A stretch of DNA of 64,000 nt from Thalassomonas sp. M1454 (GCF_007097525.1 NZ_VKDD01000002.1:62001-126000); one strand, 5' to 3'; shown: positions 1 to 9,666, numbered from the stretch's first letter. The notes: generated by a model from the sequence alone, not told the origin. Numbers and translations: made by a program.

Positions 1-483
1 GAAGAAATTAATGGTGGCATGCATGCCTTGCATCACCCATTTACTGCACCAACTAAGTTAACGGCAGAAGAATTAGAAGCAAACCCAATTGGCGCATTAT
101 CAAATGCTTACGATATGGTTCTTAATGGTTGTGAGTTAGGCGGTGGTTCGGTTCGTATTCACGATGCAGAAATGCAAGCCGCGGTATTTAGAATCTTAGG
201 TATTAGCGATGAAGAAGCGCAAGAGAAATTTGGGTTCTTATTAGAAGCATTACGCTACGGTACACCACCACATGCAGGTTTAGCGTTTGGTTTAGACCGC
301 ATTGTTATGCTCATGACTGGCGCTACGTCAATTCGTGACGTTATGGCATTCCCTAAAACAACAACTGCGGCATGTCCATTAACTAATGCACCAGGTAAAG
401 CAAATCCTGCACAATTAGTTGAACTAGGTATTCAAGCCATTCCAGCTGATGAGTCTGCAGAAACTGAAGCTGACGCAGAATAG
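1..483 (+). CDS. aspS: Aspartate--tRNA ligase, C-terminal part (5' end outside window)
   Basis: This is the last 160 codons of bacterial aspartyl-tRNA synthetase, which charges tRNA-Asp in the cytoplasm. The reading frame is open from base 1, so the ATG at 19 is internal. Visible class II features are the segment with [14 protein letters not shown] (residue numbers unknown because of truncation) and motif 3, [12 protein letters not shown], which carries the ATP-binding arginine, followed by the typical RDVMAFPKT segment. The family is about 590 residues, so roughly three quarters lies outside. A rho-independent terminator follows 20 bases after the stop. In many gammaproteobacteria yebC lies between aspS and ruvC; here it does not. 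Confidence 0.97.
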   Translation, partial: EEINGGMHALHHPFTAPTKLTAEELEANPIGALSNAYDMVLNGCELGGGSVRIHDAEMQAAVFRILGISDEEAQEKFGFLLEALRYGTPPHAGLAFGLDRIVMLMTGATSIRDVMAFPKTTTAACPLTNAPGKANPAQLVELGIQAIPADESAETEADAE

Positions 484-500
484 TTTAGTGTAAACTTATT

Positions 501-536
501 AAAATGGCTGATTGTTATGATCAGCCATTTTTTTTA
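501..536 (+). terminator. Rho-independent terminator of aspS
   Basis: An 11-bp stem (502-512 with 520-530, AAATGGCTGAT / ATCAGCCATTT) with a 7-base loop is followed by a run of T to 535. It separates aspS from ruvC. Confidence 0.9.
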
Positions 537-560
537 TCTACAAAATACCCTAGTATTAAA

Positions 561-583
561 TATCAAGGTGTCAGACACCTTGA
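561..583. repeat. REP-like palindrome, copy 1
   Basis: A perfect 10-bp inverted repeat, TCAAGGTGTC (563-572) and GACACCTTGA (574-583), has a single central A. The 18 bases from 558 (AAATATCAAGGTGTCAGA) recur exactly near 36719 and 58984. It lies in the aspS-ruvC gap, 38 bases before ruvC. It belongs with the longer palindromes at 27892 and 59035, which share the ATCAAGG..GTCAGA core. Confidence 0.8.
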
Positions 584-621
584 AAATAACATTACCAACT
601 TGCAACTGAGCATAATAATAA

Positions 622-1149
622 ATGAGCATCATATTAGGCATAGATCCCGGCTCTCGTTTAACAGGGTACGGAGTCATCGAAAAACAAGGTAGACACTTTA
701 ATTACCTTGGTAGCGGTTGCATTAAAACTCTATCGGCTGGGGATAACCATCCTGAGCGCTTACAAATTATCTTTGCTGGTGTTTCTGAACTCATATTGCA
801 ATTTAAACCCGATATGTTCGCCATTGAGCAAGTTTTTATGGGGCTTAATCCTGGGGGCGCGTTAAAACTTGGCCAAGCAAGGGGAGCGGCAATTGTAGCA
901 GCAACTAATAGTGGCATTGAAGTGGCAGAGTATTCAGCTCGGCAAATTAAGCAAGCCGTTGTTGGTACTGGTGCTGCAGATAAGTCGCAAGTTCAACATA
1001 TGGTTAAATCATTTCTAAAGCTTCCATCGACTCCACAAGAAGATGCGGCAGATGCCTTAGCCGTTGCTATATGCCATGGACACAGTTATGACTCATTAAT
1101 TAAACTTTCTGGGCGGGCGAAAAAAACTGTGCGCGGCAGATTACGTTAA
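622..1149 (+). CDS. ruvC: Crossover junction endodeoxyribonuclease RuvC
   Basis: RuvC is the dimeric resolvase that cuts Holliday junctions during recombinational repair, working with RuvAB. The protein has 175 residues, close to the 173 of E. coli. All four acidic active-site residues are visible: D8 in GIDPGSR, E69 in FAIEQVF, and D141 and D144 in DAADALAVA. The ATG at 622 gives the normal N-terminus [10 protein letters not shown]. ruvA starts 132 bases downstream with its own LexA-like box, so ruvC and ruvAB may be separate transcription units, as in E. coli. Confidence 0.97.
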   Translation: MSIILGIDPGSRLTGYGVIEKQGRHFNYLGSGCIKTLSAGDNHPERLQIIFAGVSELILQFKPDMFAIEQVFMGLNPGGALKLGQARGAAIVAATNSGIEVAEYSARQIKQAVVGTGAADKSQVQHMVKSFLKLPSTPQEDAADALAVAICHGHSYDSLIKLSGRAKKTVRGRLR

Positions 1150-1215
1150 TTTATATAAAAACAGCACTCGCTGATTAATTACATAAATATTTAAAAACTC
1201 ACCTGTAAATTTATT

Positions 1216-1235
1216 TACTATATATTTATACAGTG
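1216..1235 (+). promoter_or_regulatory. Candidate LexA (SOS) box upstream of ruvA
   Basis: TACTATATATTTATACAGTG matches 17 of 20 positions of the gammaproteobacterial LexA consensus TACTGTATATATATACAGTA. The right half is near perfect; the left half reads CTAT instead of CTGT. It lies 46 bases before the ruvA start. A second perfect left half-site (TACTGTATA, 1252-1260) lies closer to the gene but has no right half. ruvAB is a known SOS target in E. coli, which supports the call. Confidence 0.55.
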
Positions 1236-1281
1236 CTATTGTGTGCAAAGATACTGTATAAACTAATGAAAGGATAGTTCC

Positions 1282-1908
1282 GTGATAGGACGTTTACGTG
1301 GCATTGTTATTGATAAGCAAGCACCAGAAATACTACTTGAATGTAATGGCGTAGGGTATGAAGTTACCTTGCCTATGACCAGTTTTTATCACCTGCCAGC
1401 ACTAGAGCAAGAAGCAATTATATACACTCATTTTGTTGTACGTGAAGATGCACAACTATTATATGGATTTGCCAATACTACTGAACGTAAATTATTTCGC
1501 TTACTTATTAAAGTTAATGGCGTGGGTCCCAAATTAGGCTTAGCTATTTTATCGAATATGTCAGCATCGCAATTTGTTCACTGTGTTAATCTTGATGACG
1601 TAGCTACTATAGTTAAGATCCCTGGCGTTGGTAAAAAAACGGCTGAACGTTTACTTATCGAAATGCGCGACAAATTAAAAGATTGGGGCCAGGAAATCGC
1701 TACGCCAGTAACCGATGGTATTGCCATTGATACTATTAGCACTGAATCAAGTATTGTTAGTGTTACTAACCATAAAGATGATGCTATAAATGCATTAATT
1801 TCATTAGGTTATAAGTTAAATCAAGCAGATAAAGCAGTTAAAGCTGTTTATACATCGGATAAAACTAGTGAAGAATTGATCCGTGATGCATTAAAATCTA
1901 TGCTGTAA
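1282..1908 (+). CDS. ruvA: Holliday junction branch migration complex subunit RuvA
   Basis: RuvA is a tetramer that binds the four-way junction and loads the RuvB motor. The protein has 208 residues. It shows the N-terminal OB domain (1-62), two helix-hairpin-helix motifs (VNGVGPKLG near 78-86 and [10 protein letters not shown] near 113-122) and the C-terminal RuvB-binding domain from about 160 ([12 protein letters not shown]). The start is GTG at 1282, giving the canonical MIGRLRG, with an AAAGGA ribosome site at 1269-1274. ruvB follows 68 bases downstream on the same strand. Confidence 0.97.
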   Translation: MIGRLRGIVIDKQAPEILLECNGVGYEVTLPMTSFYHLPALEQEAIIYTHFVVREDAQLLYGFANTTERKLFRLLIKVNGVGPKLGLAILSNMSASQFVHCVNLDDVATIVKIPGVGKKTAERLLIEMRDKLKDWGQEIATPVTDGIAIDTISTESSIVSVTNHKDDAINALISLGYKLNQADKAVKAVYTSDKTSEELIRDALKSML

Positions 1909-1976
1909 GAGTTTGAAGTTGCTATAAATACTAATAATCTTATCAATAACCTATATACGTAAAAGACTGAAATATT

Positions 1977-3005
1977 ATGATTGAAGCCGATCGCATGATC
2001 CAACCAGAGCGAATTATCGAGCCTAAAGCAAGCCGAGAAGAAGAAACGATTGATCGTGCCATTCGTCCTAAAATGCTTGCTGATTACACCGGCCAAGATC
2101 ATGTTAAAGAGCAAATGGAAATCTTTATTCAGGCGGCAAAAAATCGTAATGAACCACTTGATCATTTACTTATATTTGGTCCTCCGGGCTTAGGTAAAAC
2201 AACGCTTGCTAATATTGTAGCTAATGAAATGGGCGTTAATATTCGCACCACATCAGGTCCTGTTCTAGAAAAAGCTGGTGACTTAGCCGCGCTTCTTACT
2301 AACCTTGAAGAAAACGATGTATTGTTTATTGATGAAATTCATCGCTTAAGCCCAATGGTTGAAGAAATACTGTATCCGGCGATGGAAGATTATCAACTCG
2401 ATATTATGATAGGCGAAGGGCCTGCGGCACGTTCAATTAAATTAGATTTACCTGCATTTACCTTAATTGGTGCAACCACACGAGCTGGCTCACTTACCTC
2501 ACCATTGCGTGATAGATTTGGTATTGTGCAACGTTTAGAGTTTTACAAAGTAGGGGACTTAACCGACATTGTTGCACGCTCAGCACATTTTCTTAATGTC
2601 GACTTACAACACCAAGGTGCTATTGAAGTAGCCAAGCGCTCTCGTGGTACGCCGCGAATTGCTAATCGGTTATTACGCCGAGTTCGTGACTATGCTGAAG
2701 TTAAAACACAAGGTGCTGTGGGTGCTGATACCGCCTCTAAAGCATTAAATATGCTTGAGGTTGATACCGAAGGTTTTGATTTAATGGACCGTAAATTATT
2801 GCTCGCAATTATTGATAAATTTGGTGGTGGTCCGGTTGGCTTAGACAACGTAGCCGCGGCTATTGGTGAAGAGCGAGAAACTATTGAAGATGTTATTGAA
2901 CCATTTTTAATTCAGCAAGGCTTCTTACAACGAACTCCAAGAGGACGAATTGTCACTGACAACGCTTATATTCATTTTGGTTTAGATAAAGTAAATAAAG
3001 ATTAG
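1977..3005 (+). CDS. ruvB: Holliday junction branch migration ATPase RuvB
   Basis: RuvB is the AAA+ hexameric motor of branch migration. The 342-residue protein has Walker [10 protein letters not shown] (68-76), Walker B VLFIDE (115-120), the sensor 1 region IGATTRAG, the arginine-finger segment LRDRFG, and a C-terminal winged-helix domain (RTPRGR near 325). The ruvB stop codon overlaps the stop of the convergent nucleotidyltransferase gene by 4 bases, and no terminator fits between the two genes. Confidence 0.98.
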   Translation: MIEADRMIQPERIIEPKASREEETIDRAIRPKMLADYTGQDHVKEQMEIFIQAAKNRNEPLDHLLIFGPPGLGKTTLANIVANEMGVNIRTTSGPVLEKAGDLAALLTNLEENDVLFIDEIHRLSPMVEEILYPAMEDYQLDIMIGEGPAARSIKLDLPAFTLIGATTRAGSLTSPLRDRFGIVQRLEFYKVGDLTDIVARSAHFLNVDLQHQGAIEVAKRSRGTPRIANRLLRRVRDYAEVKTQGAVGADTASKALNMLEVDTEGFDLMDRKLLLAIIDKFGGGPVGLDNVAAAIGEERETIEDVIEPFLIQQGFLQRTPRGRIVTDNAYIHFGLDKVNKD

Positions 3006-3586
3006 CTATGCCAGTCAGTCGCTGTATCTATGTCTTTAATACAGCCTTGATCATTAACACTCACGCAGATTAAGTTTTGTTTATTACGTCTTAATATTAT
3101 TTTTGCACCCTCATCTCCACACAGGGTACTAAGCTGCTTTAAATAAGCCTTACCAAATATTACCGGGTGACCTTGTTGCTCGGCAAATGTAGGCCTCACT
3201 ATTGAGTTTTCTTTAGCTACGGATAGTAATGACTCAATGGTTGTATCGAGTAAGTAGGGCATATCAGCTAAAAACAAACTTATTGTTGCACTGTTTTTAT
3301 ACTTCTCATTGGTTAAAATAAACTTAGCTGCCGTTGCAATTGAAGTGCCTAAGCCTATGCCATACTCTGGTGCGCTCACTAAATCTACATTAAGATGTTT
3401 TAACTTATTAATAAAAAGCTCATCGTCATCAAATCGGTGTACAACAATGACATTACAATAGTGTTTACACACTTTTTCTATGCATTGAACGCCAAGAGGG
3501 GTTGTAGTACCTGATAGCCTTTTATCACTACCGTATCGTCTGGAAAAGCCAGCCGCTAGAACCACTGCAATATGTGATTTAATCAT
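3002..3586 (-). CDS. MocA/MobA-like nucleotidyltransferase (molybdenum cofactor cytidylyl/guanylyltransferase family)
   Basis: The 194-residue protein starts with the nucleotide-binding signature [16 protein letters not shown] (9-24) and has the metal-binding LADMPYL near 110, typical of the MobA-like NTP transferase fold. Its start overlaps the stop of the XdhC-family gene by 4 bases (ATGA), so the two are translated together. Pairing with XdhC points to MocA, which adds CMP to molybdopterin for xanthine-dehydrogenase-type enzymes. No such molybdenum hydroxylase lies in the window, so the client enzyme is unknown. An unrelated sugar-nucleotide role is possible but less likely given the neighbour. 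Confidence 0.85.
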   Translation of the reverse strand: MIKSHIAVVLAAGFSRRYGSDKRLSGTTTPLGVQCIEKVCKHYCNVIVVHRFDDDELFINKLKHLNVDLVSAPEYGIGLGTSIATAAKFILTNEKYKNSATISLFLADMPYLLDTTIESLLSVAKENSIVRPTFAEQQGHPVIFGKAYLKQLSTLCGDEGAKIILRRNKQNLICVSVNDQGCIKDIDTATDWHS

Positions 3587-4566
3587 ATGTCTTGCTTATT
3601 CACTTTGTTCTTTACTCTAATAACATCGGCTAATATCGATATAGCTATCTCCATCGGCGTTTTACTACCAATATGCAATCCAATAGGTGCATGCAAACGG
3701 GCCAACTTGTTTGCGCTTAAGTCACAAATTCTGCTTAAGCGCTCAAGGCGATTATTAGTGGTGCGTTTAGATCCCATAGCGCCAATATAAAAAGCTTGGG
3801 TGTCGAACACACTCATTAATGCAACATCATCAATTTTAGGATCATGGGCTAGTGCTAAAACAGCGCTACGCGTCGTTGCGTTTTGCTCGACAAATAAGTC
3901 TGGTGATTGCCAAGTGATATCGATGCCACCATGGCGGTGATCAAACTTCCAAGTCGGGCTTAATTCTTTGCGCATATCACAAATTTTCACCTCAAAACCA
4001 GACATTAAGCTTAACTGAGCTACATGGTGTGAAACTTGCCCAATACCAATGATCAATACAGTCCATACTTGCGCGTATGCTAGAGTTACAAGACTTTCAG
4101 ATATAGATACTTGCGCACATGACTCTTGGCTATTATGTTTTACCGTTTTATCTGGGCTTAACAAATTAACTTCACGGATAAACGGTAACTTTTCATTGGC
4201 TAGAGCCAGTAAATCATCTATATGAGCGCTGTTATTGGTATTTGCAGGTATATATTCAACTAATAGTTGAATAGTGCCGCCGCAAGGGAGCTCTTTAACG
4301 ATATCTTGCTCATTAGCATGATCGCCATAAGAAAATATTTCTGCGGGTTTGGTGAAACGTTGAACTTTAATAAGTTCAATAAAGGCATCTTCAAGGCAGC
4401 CTCCAGATATAGAGCCTGAGCGTGTAACACCATCAGTGACAAAAATTGAGCCAATTGGCCGAGGAGCTGAGCCATAGGTATTTAATATTGTACAAAGCCA
4501 AATATCTTTACCATTTTTAAGCCATTGCTGTGCTTGCTTGATAACTTCTAGATCGGTTAATTGCAT
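3583..4566 (-). CDS. XdhC/CoxI family protein (molybdenum cofactor insertion chaperone)
   Basis: The 327-residue protein has the N-terminal XdhC/CoxI domain (GSAPRPIGSIFV near 32-43, SGSISGGCLED near 51-61) and a C-terminal Rossmann-like XdhC domain (VLIIGIGQVSHHVA near 170, YIGAMGSKRT near 260). XdhC proteins bind molybdenum cofactor, promote its sulfuration and pass it to xanthine-dehydrogenase-type enzymes. It is the first gene of a two-gene minus-strand unit inserted between ruvB and ybgC, which are adjacent in Pseudomonas. ATG start at 4566. Confidence 0.88.
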   Translation of the reverse strand: MQLTDLEVIKQAQQWLKNGKDIWLCTILNTYGSAPRPIGSIFVTDGVTRSGSISGGCLEDAFIELIKVQRFTKPAEIFSYGDHANEQDIVKELPCGGTIQLLVEYIPANTNNSAHIDDLLALANEKLPFIREVNLLSPDKTVKHNSQESCAQVSISESLVTLAYAQVWTVLIIGIGQVSHHVAQLSLMSGFEVKICDMRKELSPTWKFDHRHGGIDITWQSPDLFVEQNATTRSAVLALAHDPKIDDVALMSVFDTQAFYIGAMGSKRTTNNRLERLSRICDLSANKLARLHAPIGLHIGSKTPMEIAISILADVIRVKNKVNKQDI

Positions 4567-5081
4567 AACAAAATATTATTGATTAAATATAGTTAACAAT
4601 TTACTGGTTATAGTAGCTTTAGGCAAAAATAATTTATTGTTTTGCAGATAAAAAAAAGCCCGCTAGTGTTAGCGGGCTCAACAATCATGTTGAATATAGG
4701 AAGTTAAATAAATCTAGGAACAATTAAAATACAGGAAATGTTCAAAAGATGGCGCTATTTTATTTGTTAAAATTTTAATTAACAAACTAAAAAAATTTTA
4801 ACTATCCATTAGAAAAACTAATGTATTTTATTTTGTCTTGCTATATCTTTCTTTGCTATGGCTTGATTTTTCCATATTTAACTAATTATGTATTATTATT
4901 TGTGCTGTTTTTGGCTTAATAAAAATAATGCACAAATGTAAATGAATGGTTATGTGTATTTGTTTAGTAACCCATGTATTAAAAAATAACAAAAAAAGTA
5001 GCCATAAAGGCTTTCTATTACTTGAGTGTAATGCCTTAAATCGCGTACTATAAAGCGATAATAATTAAATAAACAATTTGT
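4567..5081. other. 515-base intergenic region, AT-rich, with one minus-strand terminator
   Basis: The region separates the divergent XdhC gene and ybgC. It must hold the promoters of both. The only clear element is the minus-strand terminator at 4650-4678. I found no convincing open reading frame. A weak hairpin (AGCC..GGCT) lies near 5000-5015. The space to the right of the terminator is large enough for a small RNA transcribed leftward. Confidence 0.6.
4650..4678 (-). terminator. Rho-independent terminator on the minus strand with no visible upstream gene
   Basis: A GC-rich 9-bp stem, AGCCCGCTA (4657-4665) with TAGCGGGCT (4670-4678), has a GTGT loop. An A-run lies on its left (4650-4657), which is the U-tract when read on the minus strand. 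There is no T-run on the plus side. It would end a transcript entering from 4680-5081, where no gene is annotated. Confidence 0.8.
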
Positions 5082-5498
5082 ATGGCTGACGAAAACAATA
5101 CCTTCCAATATCAAGTACGAGTCTTTTATGAAGACACCGATGCCGGTGGAATTGTCTATTATGCAAATTATTTAAAATTTGCTGAACGCGCTCGCACTGA
5201 ATGGTTACGTAGTTTAGGGATCAACCAATCTTATTTTTTGGAACAAAACTTTGGTTTTGTGGTCAGAAAAGTTGAAATGGATAACAAAGCATCGGCAAAG
5301 CTCGATGATTTATTAACAATCCACTCTAAAATAACAAAAACGAAAAGAGCAAGTCTCGTGTTTAATCAACAAATTTTCAATCAACACTCACAACTTTTGT
5401 GTGAAGTATCAGTACTTGTCGCTAGCGTAAATCTTAAACTAGCAAAGCCATGTGCTATACCAGAAAACATTTTAGGAGCTTTAACTAGTGCACGCTGA
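5082..5498 (+). CDS. ybgC: Tol-Pal system-associated acyl-CoA thioesterase YbgC
   Basis: YbgC is a cytoplasmic hotdog-fold (4HBT) thioesterase that acts on acyl-CoA or acyl-ACP and is the first gene of most tol-pal operons. The 138-residue protein carries the family signature around [18 protein letters not shown] (16-33), including the catalytic aspartate of the DTDAGG motif. The gene overlaps tolQ by 11 bases, which fits translational coupling. Confidence 0.95.
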   Translation: MADENNTFQYQVRVFYEDTDAGGIVYYANYLKFAERARTEWLRSLGINQSYFLEQNFGFVVRKVEMDNKASAKLDDLLTIHSKITKTKRASLVFNQQIFNQHSQLLCEVSVLVASVNLKLAKPCAIPENILGALTSAR

Positions 5499-6180
5499 AA
5501 TTTCATTTTTTGATTTGTTTTTACAAGCAAGTTTACTTGTAAAATCTGTAATGCTTTGTTTATTGGCTTTTTCTATAGCCTCGTGGACAATGATTATTCA
5601 ACGCAGTAAAGCAATAAATAAAGCACAACTGCAATCGATGAGCTTTGAAGATACGTTTTGGTCGGGTGCTGATTTAAGTAGATTATATAAAGATATTTCA
5701 GCGAAAGGCGAACCTGAAGGCATTGAAAGTTTATTTGTTGCTGGTTTTAAAGAGTTTGCTCGTTTACGCAAAACTCAAGACGCATCACCACAAGCTGTTA
5801 TGGATGGTACTCACCGTGCTATGCGTGTAGCGCTTTCACGTGAAGTAGATAAATTAGAAACGCACTTATCTTTCTTAGCAACTGTTGGCTCTATCAGTCC
5901 TTACATTGGTTTATTTGGTACTGTTTGGGGAATAATGAATTCATTTATTGCGCTTGGCGCAGTTCAACAAGCAACTCTTGCTATGGTAGCTCCTGGTATT
6001 GCCGAAGCACTAATTGCAACAGCAATGGGCTTATTTGCTGCTATTCCAGCGGTTATGGCGTTTAACCGATTTTCTCATAGCGTAGAAAAACTTGAAAATA
6101 GTTACGGTAATTTTATGGAAGAATTCTCAAGTATTTTACAACGTCAATCAATTGCCTTAAACAAACAACAAGCTCAGTAG
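5488..6180 (+). CDS. tolQ: Tol-Pal inner membrane motor subunit TolQ
   Basis: TolQ is the three-helix MotA/TolQ/ExbB-type proton channel subunit that, with TolR, energises TolA during outer membrane constriction at division. The 230-residue protein shows a membrane segment near 12-32 and two more near 133-155 and 168-190, the latter pair in the family signature ([36 protein letters not shown]). The GTG start at 5488 lies inside the end of ybgC, with TAGGAG about 9 bases upstream. Confidence 0.97.
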   Translation: MHAEISFFDLFLQASLLVKSVMLCLLAFSIASWTMIIQRSKAINKAQLQSMSFEDTFWSGADLSRLYKDISAKGEPEGIESLFVAGFKEFARLRKTQDASPQAVMDGTHRAMRVALSREVDKLETHLSFLATVGSISPYIGLFGTVWGIMNSFIALGAVQQATLAMVAPGIAEALIATAMGLFAAIPAVMAFNRFSHSVEKLENSYGNFMEEFSSILQRQSIALNKQQAQ

Positions 6181-6187
6181 GTTAATC

Positions 6188-6610
6188 ATGTACGTTAGAG
6201 TTAAGCGCAAGCGTGTAGCAGAAATAAATGTAGTTCCCTACATTGACGTTATGTTGGTGCTACTTATTATCTTTATGGTTACCGCTCCTTTGATCACGCA
6301 AGGGGTTAAAGTTGATTTACCTAAAGCCGATGCACAAGCAATGGATCAAGATACTAAGCCACCTTTAGTAGCTAGTGTTGATATTGACGGTAAGTACTAC
6401 CTTAATGTTGGCGATAGTAAAAGTGATGCGTTAGAGCCAGATGAATTAGCCACTTTAGTTGCTGCTAGATTAACGGTTGACCCTGATACTCCTGTTGTGG
6501 TCAATGGCGATGGTAATGTTTCTTATAACTCAATTATTCAACTTATGGTGTTGCTGCAAAATGCTGGTGTGCCTTCAGTTGGCTTAATGACCGATTCGCC
6601 AGAGAGTTAA
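6188..6610 (+). CDS. tolR: Tol-Pal inner membrane motor subunit TolR
   Basis: TolR is an ExbD-like single-span protein that forms the proton path with TolQ. The 140-residue protein has a short basic cytoplasmic start (VKRKRVAEINVVPY), then the membrane helix (about 18-38) with the essential aspartate in PYIDVMLVLLIIF, then a periplasmic domain. It begins 7 bases after the tolQ stop and ends 5 bases before tolA, as expected for one operon. Confidence 0.97.
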   Translation: MYVRVKRKRVAEINVVPYIDVMLVLLIIFMVTAPLITQGVKVDLPKADAQAMDQDTKPPLVASVDIDGKYYLNVGDSKSDALEPDELATLVAARLTVDPDTPVVVNGDGNVSYNSIIQLMVLLQNAGVPSVGLMTDSPES

Positions 6611-6615
6611 TCTAG

Positions 6616-7653
6616 ATGTTGCTATTGAAAAAATTTATTGCTGATATTGTCGATAAATGCATGTCGGTGTTTACTATGTTGCCAGATGGCAAAACGCCTA
6701 AGCAATCGCTTTATATTGCTATTGCGGCAGCGGTAACATTGCATTTAATGCTGGCAATTTTGCTGTCATTAAATTCAGATAGTGAAACAAAGCCTAAACC
6801 AGTTCCACAAAAGCAAATGCAAGTAATTGATGCCGTTGTTGTTGATGAAAGTAAATTAAAGCAACAAGTTGATAAGATTAAAAAAGAAAAAGCGGCAGCA
6901 AAAGCTCGAGAAGATAAACGCATTAAAGAATTAGAAAAACGTGCTGCTGATGCGAAAAAGAAACGTCAACAAGAAGCAGATCGTATTAAGAAACTTGAAA
7001 ACGATCGAAAAATAAAAGAAAGAGAAAAGAAAAAAGCTGATGACGCAGCTAAAAAAGCCAGAGCAAAAGCGGCTAGCGAAGAGAAAAAACGTAAGCAAAA
7101 AGAAGCTGAACGTAAAAAGTCTGAGCAAGCAGCTGCCGCAGCGAAAGCTAAACGTATAAAAGAAGAAAAGGCAGCAGCAAAAGCTGAGGAAGATCGTCGT
7201 AAGAAGAAGCTTGCTCAAGAGAAAGCTGCAGAGGAAGAGCGCCGTAAGAAAAAATTAGCTGAAGAAAAACGCAAGAAAGAAGCCGCAGAGCGAGCTGAAC
7301 AAGAGCGTTTATTAGAACAGCAAATGCAAGAAGAGATGGCCGCTCGTAATAGTGCTCGTAACCAGCAAGTAATGAGTGAAGTTGATAAATACGGTGCATT
7401 AATCGTAAGTAAGATTAATAACAACTTAATTAGCGATGAAAGCACGATGAAAGGTAAGTCTTGTATTGTAAAAGTATCACTAGCTTCTGATGGTTTTGTG
7501 GTAAGTGCAACGCCAGATAAAGGTGATAGAGTAGTTTGTGATGCTGCGGTTAAAACCATATACAAACTGCAAAAATTACCTGTATCTAGCGACCCAGCTG
7601 TTTTTAGCAAGATGAAAAACTTAAAATTAACTATTGCTCCAGAATTTAACTAA
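6616..7653 (+). CDS. tolA: Tol-Pal envelope-spanning protein TolA
   Basis: TolA links the TolQR motor in the inner membrane to TolB and Pal at the outer membrane. The 345-residue protein has one membrane helix near 31-51, a long lysine/alanine/glutamate-rich helical domain II (about 75-245), and a C-terminal domain III (about 250-345) with two cysteines (in KGKSCIVKV and DRVVCDAA) placed like the disulfide pair of TolA family members. The biased composition of domain II creates long antisense open frames, which I do not regard as genes. Confidence 0.96.
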   Translation: MLLLKKFIADIVDKCMSVFTMLPDGKTPKQSLYIAIAAAVTLHLMLAILLSLNSDSETKPKPVPQKQMQVIDAVVVDESKLKQQVDKIKKEKAAAKAREDKRIKELEKRAADAKKKRQQEADRIKKLENDRKIKEREKKKADDAAKKARAKAASEEKKRKQKEAERKKSEQAAAAAKAKRIKEEKAAAKAEEDRRKKKLAQEKAAEEERRKKKLAEEKRKKEAAERAEQERLLEQQMQEEMAARNSARNQQVMSEVDKYGALIVSKINNNLISDESTMKGKSCIVKVSLASDGFVVSATPDKGDRVVCDAAVKTIYKLQKLPVSSDPAVFSKMKNLKLTIAPEFN

Positions 7654-7673
7654 TTGGAATATTTACACGTATT

Positions 7674-9029
7674 ATGTTTAAAAAGATTTTAACCTCTATC
7701 GCAATTATTTGTTTAACAATATCTAATGCTTATGCTGAATTAGAACTTGTTATTACTGGCGGTGTTAATACTGCTCGTCCTATTGCTGTACTGCCTTTTA
7801 CTTATGAAGGTACCTCGCAATTACCAGAAAATATTGCCAAAGTTATTAGTGATGATTTGCTGCGCAGCGGTAAATTTAACCCAATCAGTTCGCTTAAAAT
7901 GCCGCAACAGCCAAAATCAATTGCAGAAATTGACTATCAAGCTTGGACCGACATCGGTGTTGAAGCGGTTGTTATGGGTAATATTAAGGAAGTATCGGCG
8001 AATAACTTTTTAGTATCATTCCAATTAGTTGATGTTATTCGAGGGCAAATGACTGGCGGAGCAGGGCGCTCGCTACAAAATGGTAAACTGGTAAAGAGTA
8101 ACGATCATATCTTGATCAACTCAAAACCTAATCAATACATACCCGCTAAACTGTTTAGACCGAAAGCTCACCAAATATCAGATAGTGTGTTTGAAAAACT
8201 AACCGGTACTCGTGGCGCGTTCTTAACTAAGATTGCGTATGTGATTGTTCGTGATAGTGGTGCTAAAAAGTATCAACTAGTAATTGCTGACTACGACGGT
8301 TACAACGAGCAAGTATTATTAAGTTCATCTGAGCCGTTAATGTCACCTACTTGGTCTCCAGATGGCACTAAATTAGCTTACGTAACATTTGAAAAACGCC
8401 AAGCTCAAATTTATATTCAAGATATTTATACCGCTAAGCGCGAAGTACTTAGTACGTTTAAAGGTATTAATGGCGCGCCACGTTGGTCACCAAATGGTAA
8501 AGAAATGGCAATGGTGCTTTCAAAAGATGGCAATCCTGAAGTTTATGTAATGAATATTGCGACAAAAAAGTTACGCCGTGTAACCCGCCATAGAGCCATT
8601 GATACCGAGCCAAATTGGACGCCTGATGGAAAATCTTTAGTAATTACTTCAGAACGGGGTGGAAAACCTCAGTTATATCGCGTAAATTTAACAAATGGTA
8701 AAGTGGCTCGCTTAACATTTGATGGTGAAATGAACCTTGGTGGTTCTATCACTCCAGATGGAAGCCAACTAGTAATGGTTAATCGTACACAAGGACAATA
8801 CCATCTTGCGAAGCAAGGATTAGGTTCGAATAACTCGATGCAAGTGTTAACTAAAACTCGATTAGACGAATCGCCAAGTATTGCCCCTAATGGTGGCATG
8901 ATAATTTATAGCACCTTACATAATAATCGTCAGGTGTTAGGATTGGTTTCAGTAGATGGACGCTTTAAAGCCCGATTGCCTGCTAAAAACGGGCAGGTTA
9001 AAGCGCCAGCTTGGTCACCATATTTATAA
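7674..9029 (+). CDS. tolB: Tol-Pal periplasmic beta-propeller protein TolB
   Basis: TolB is a soluble periplasmic protein that binds Pal and TolA. The 451-residue precursor has a Sec signal peptide (about 1-21, ending SNAYA), an N-terminal alpha/beta domain ([11 protein letters not shown] and following, to about 165), and a six-bladed propeller made of PD40/WD40-like repeats (for example [46 protein letters not shown] at the end). Its length is close to E. coli TolB (430). It precedes pal by 58 bases. Confidence 0.97.
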   Translation: MFKKILTSIAIICLTISNAYAELELVITGGVNTARPIAVLPFTYEGTSQLPENIAKVISDDLLRSGKFNPISSLKMPQQPKSIAEIDYQAWTDIGVEAVVMGNIKEVSANNFLVSFQLVDVIRGQMTGGAGRSLQNGKLVKSNDHILINSKPNQYIPAKLFRPKAHQISDSVFEKLTGTRGAFLTKIAYVIVRDSGAKKYQLVIADYDGYNEQVLLSSSEPLMSPTWSPDGTKLAYVTFEKRQAQIYIQDIYTAKREVLSTFKGINGAPRWSPNGKEMAMVLSKDGNPEVYVMNIATKKLRRVTRHRAIDTEPNWTPDGKSLVITSERGGKPQLYRVNLTNGKVARLTFDGEMNLGGSITPDGSQLVMVNRTQGQYHLAKQGLGSNNSMQVLTKTRLDESPSIAPNGGMIIYSTLHNNRQVLGLVSVDGRFKARLPAKNGQVKAPAWSPYL

Positions 9030-9087
9030 ATAATAACAATAACTAAAATTTAGCAATTTTAAAATTCACTAAAAATAAGGAAAACTA

Positions 9088-9636
9088 ATGCGTTTAAATA
9101 AACTAGTTAAAAGCATTGCAATTGCACTACCATTAATGACTTTAGCAGCATGTAGCTCTAATGATACAACTGATGAAGAAGCGCAAATCGCTGCTAACCA
9201 AGCTGCTGCCGCTGAACAAGCTGCTGCTGAAGAACAAGCTGCACAAGCTGCTGCCGCTGCTGAAGTTGCACGTTTAGAGCAAATCAAAGCAGAAGAGCAA
9301 GATAAGCTGCAAGCTTCTAACACTATCTACTTCGACTTTGATACTTCTAAGCTTCCAAGTTCAGTTGCTGAATTATTAGATATGCACGCTGCATTCTTAG
9401 TAGCTAACTCTAATGCTCGTGTTGTTGTTGAAGGTCATGCCGATGAGCGTGGTACTCCAGAATACAACATCGCACTTGGCGAACGTCGTGCACAAGCTGT
9501 TCAAAAATACCTAGAAAACTCAGGTGTTTTACCTTCACAAATCGAAACAGTAAGTTACGGTGAAGAAAAGCCAGCAGTTAGTGACCGTACTGAAGCAGCC
9601 TTCTCTAAAAACCGTCGCGCTGTATTAGTATACTAA
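9088..9636 (+). CDS. pal: Peptidoglycan-associated lipoprotein Pal
   Basis: Pal anchors the outer membrane to peptidoglycan and binds TolB. The 182-residue precursor has a lipoprotein signal peptide with lipobox LAAC (C22). Then comes an unusually alanine/glutamine/glutamate-rich linker (about 30-75), and an OmpA-like peptidoglycan-binding domain (about 76-182) with [11 protein letters not shown] and the diaminopimelate-binding region [14 protein letters not shown]. Start context AATAAGGAAAACTAATG gives a good ribosome site. Confidence 0.97.
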   Translation: MRLNKLVKSIAIALPLMTLAACSSNDTTDEEAQIAANQAAAAEQAAAEEQAAQAAAAAEVARLEQIKAEEQDKLQASNTIYFDFDTSKLPSSVAELLDMHAAFLVANSNARVVVEGHADERGTPEYNIALGERRAQAVQKYLENSGVLPSQIETVSYGEEKPAVSDRTEAAFSKNRRAVLVY

Positions 9637-9642
9637 TAACAA

Positions 9643-9666
9643 TTATATCTACGGATATAAGTTTTT
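9643..9666 (+). terminator. Weak intra-operon hairpin between pal and cpoB
   Basis: A 7-bp AT-rich stem TTATATC (9643-9649) with GATATAA (9654-9660), loop TACG, is followed by GTTTTT. It could be a partial terminator that lowers cpoB expression relative to pal, or merely an mRNA-end stabiliser. The stem is weak. Confidence 0.35.

Noticed and set aside
504-692. Open frame of 62 residues between aspS and ruvC
   Set aside because: It begins inside the aspS terminator hairpin, crosses a REP-like palindrome and overlaps the start of ruvC in another frame; no ribosome site.
1252-1271. Second LexA box before ruvA
   Set aside because: The left half TACTGTATA is perfect but there is no CAG-type right half at the required distance, so it is only a half-site.
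6931-7610. Three long minus-strand frames opposite tolA
   Set aside because: They are the antisense of the lysine/alanine/glutamate-rich TolA helix and have the expected biased composition (S, F, L, R); none has a start context or a known fold.
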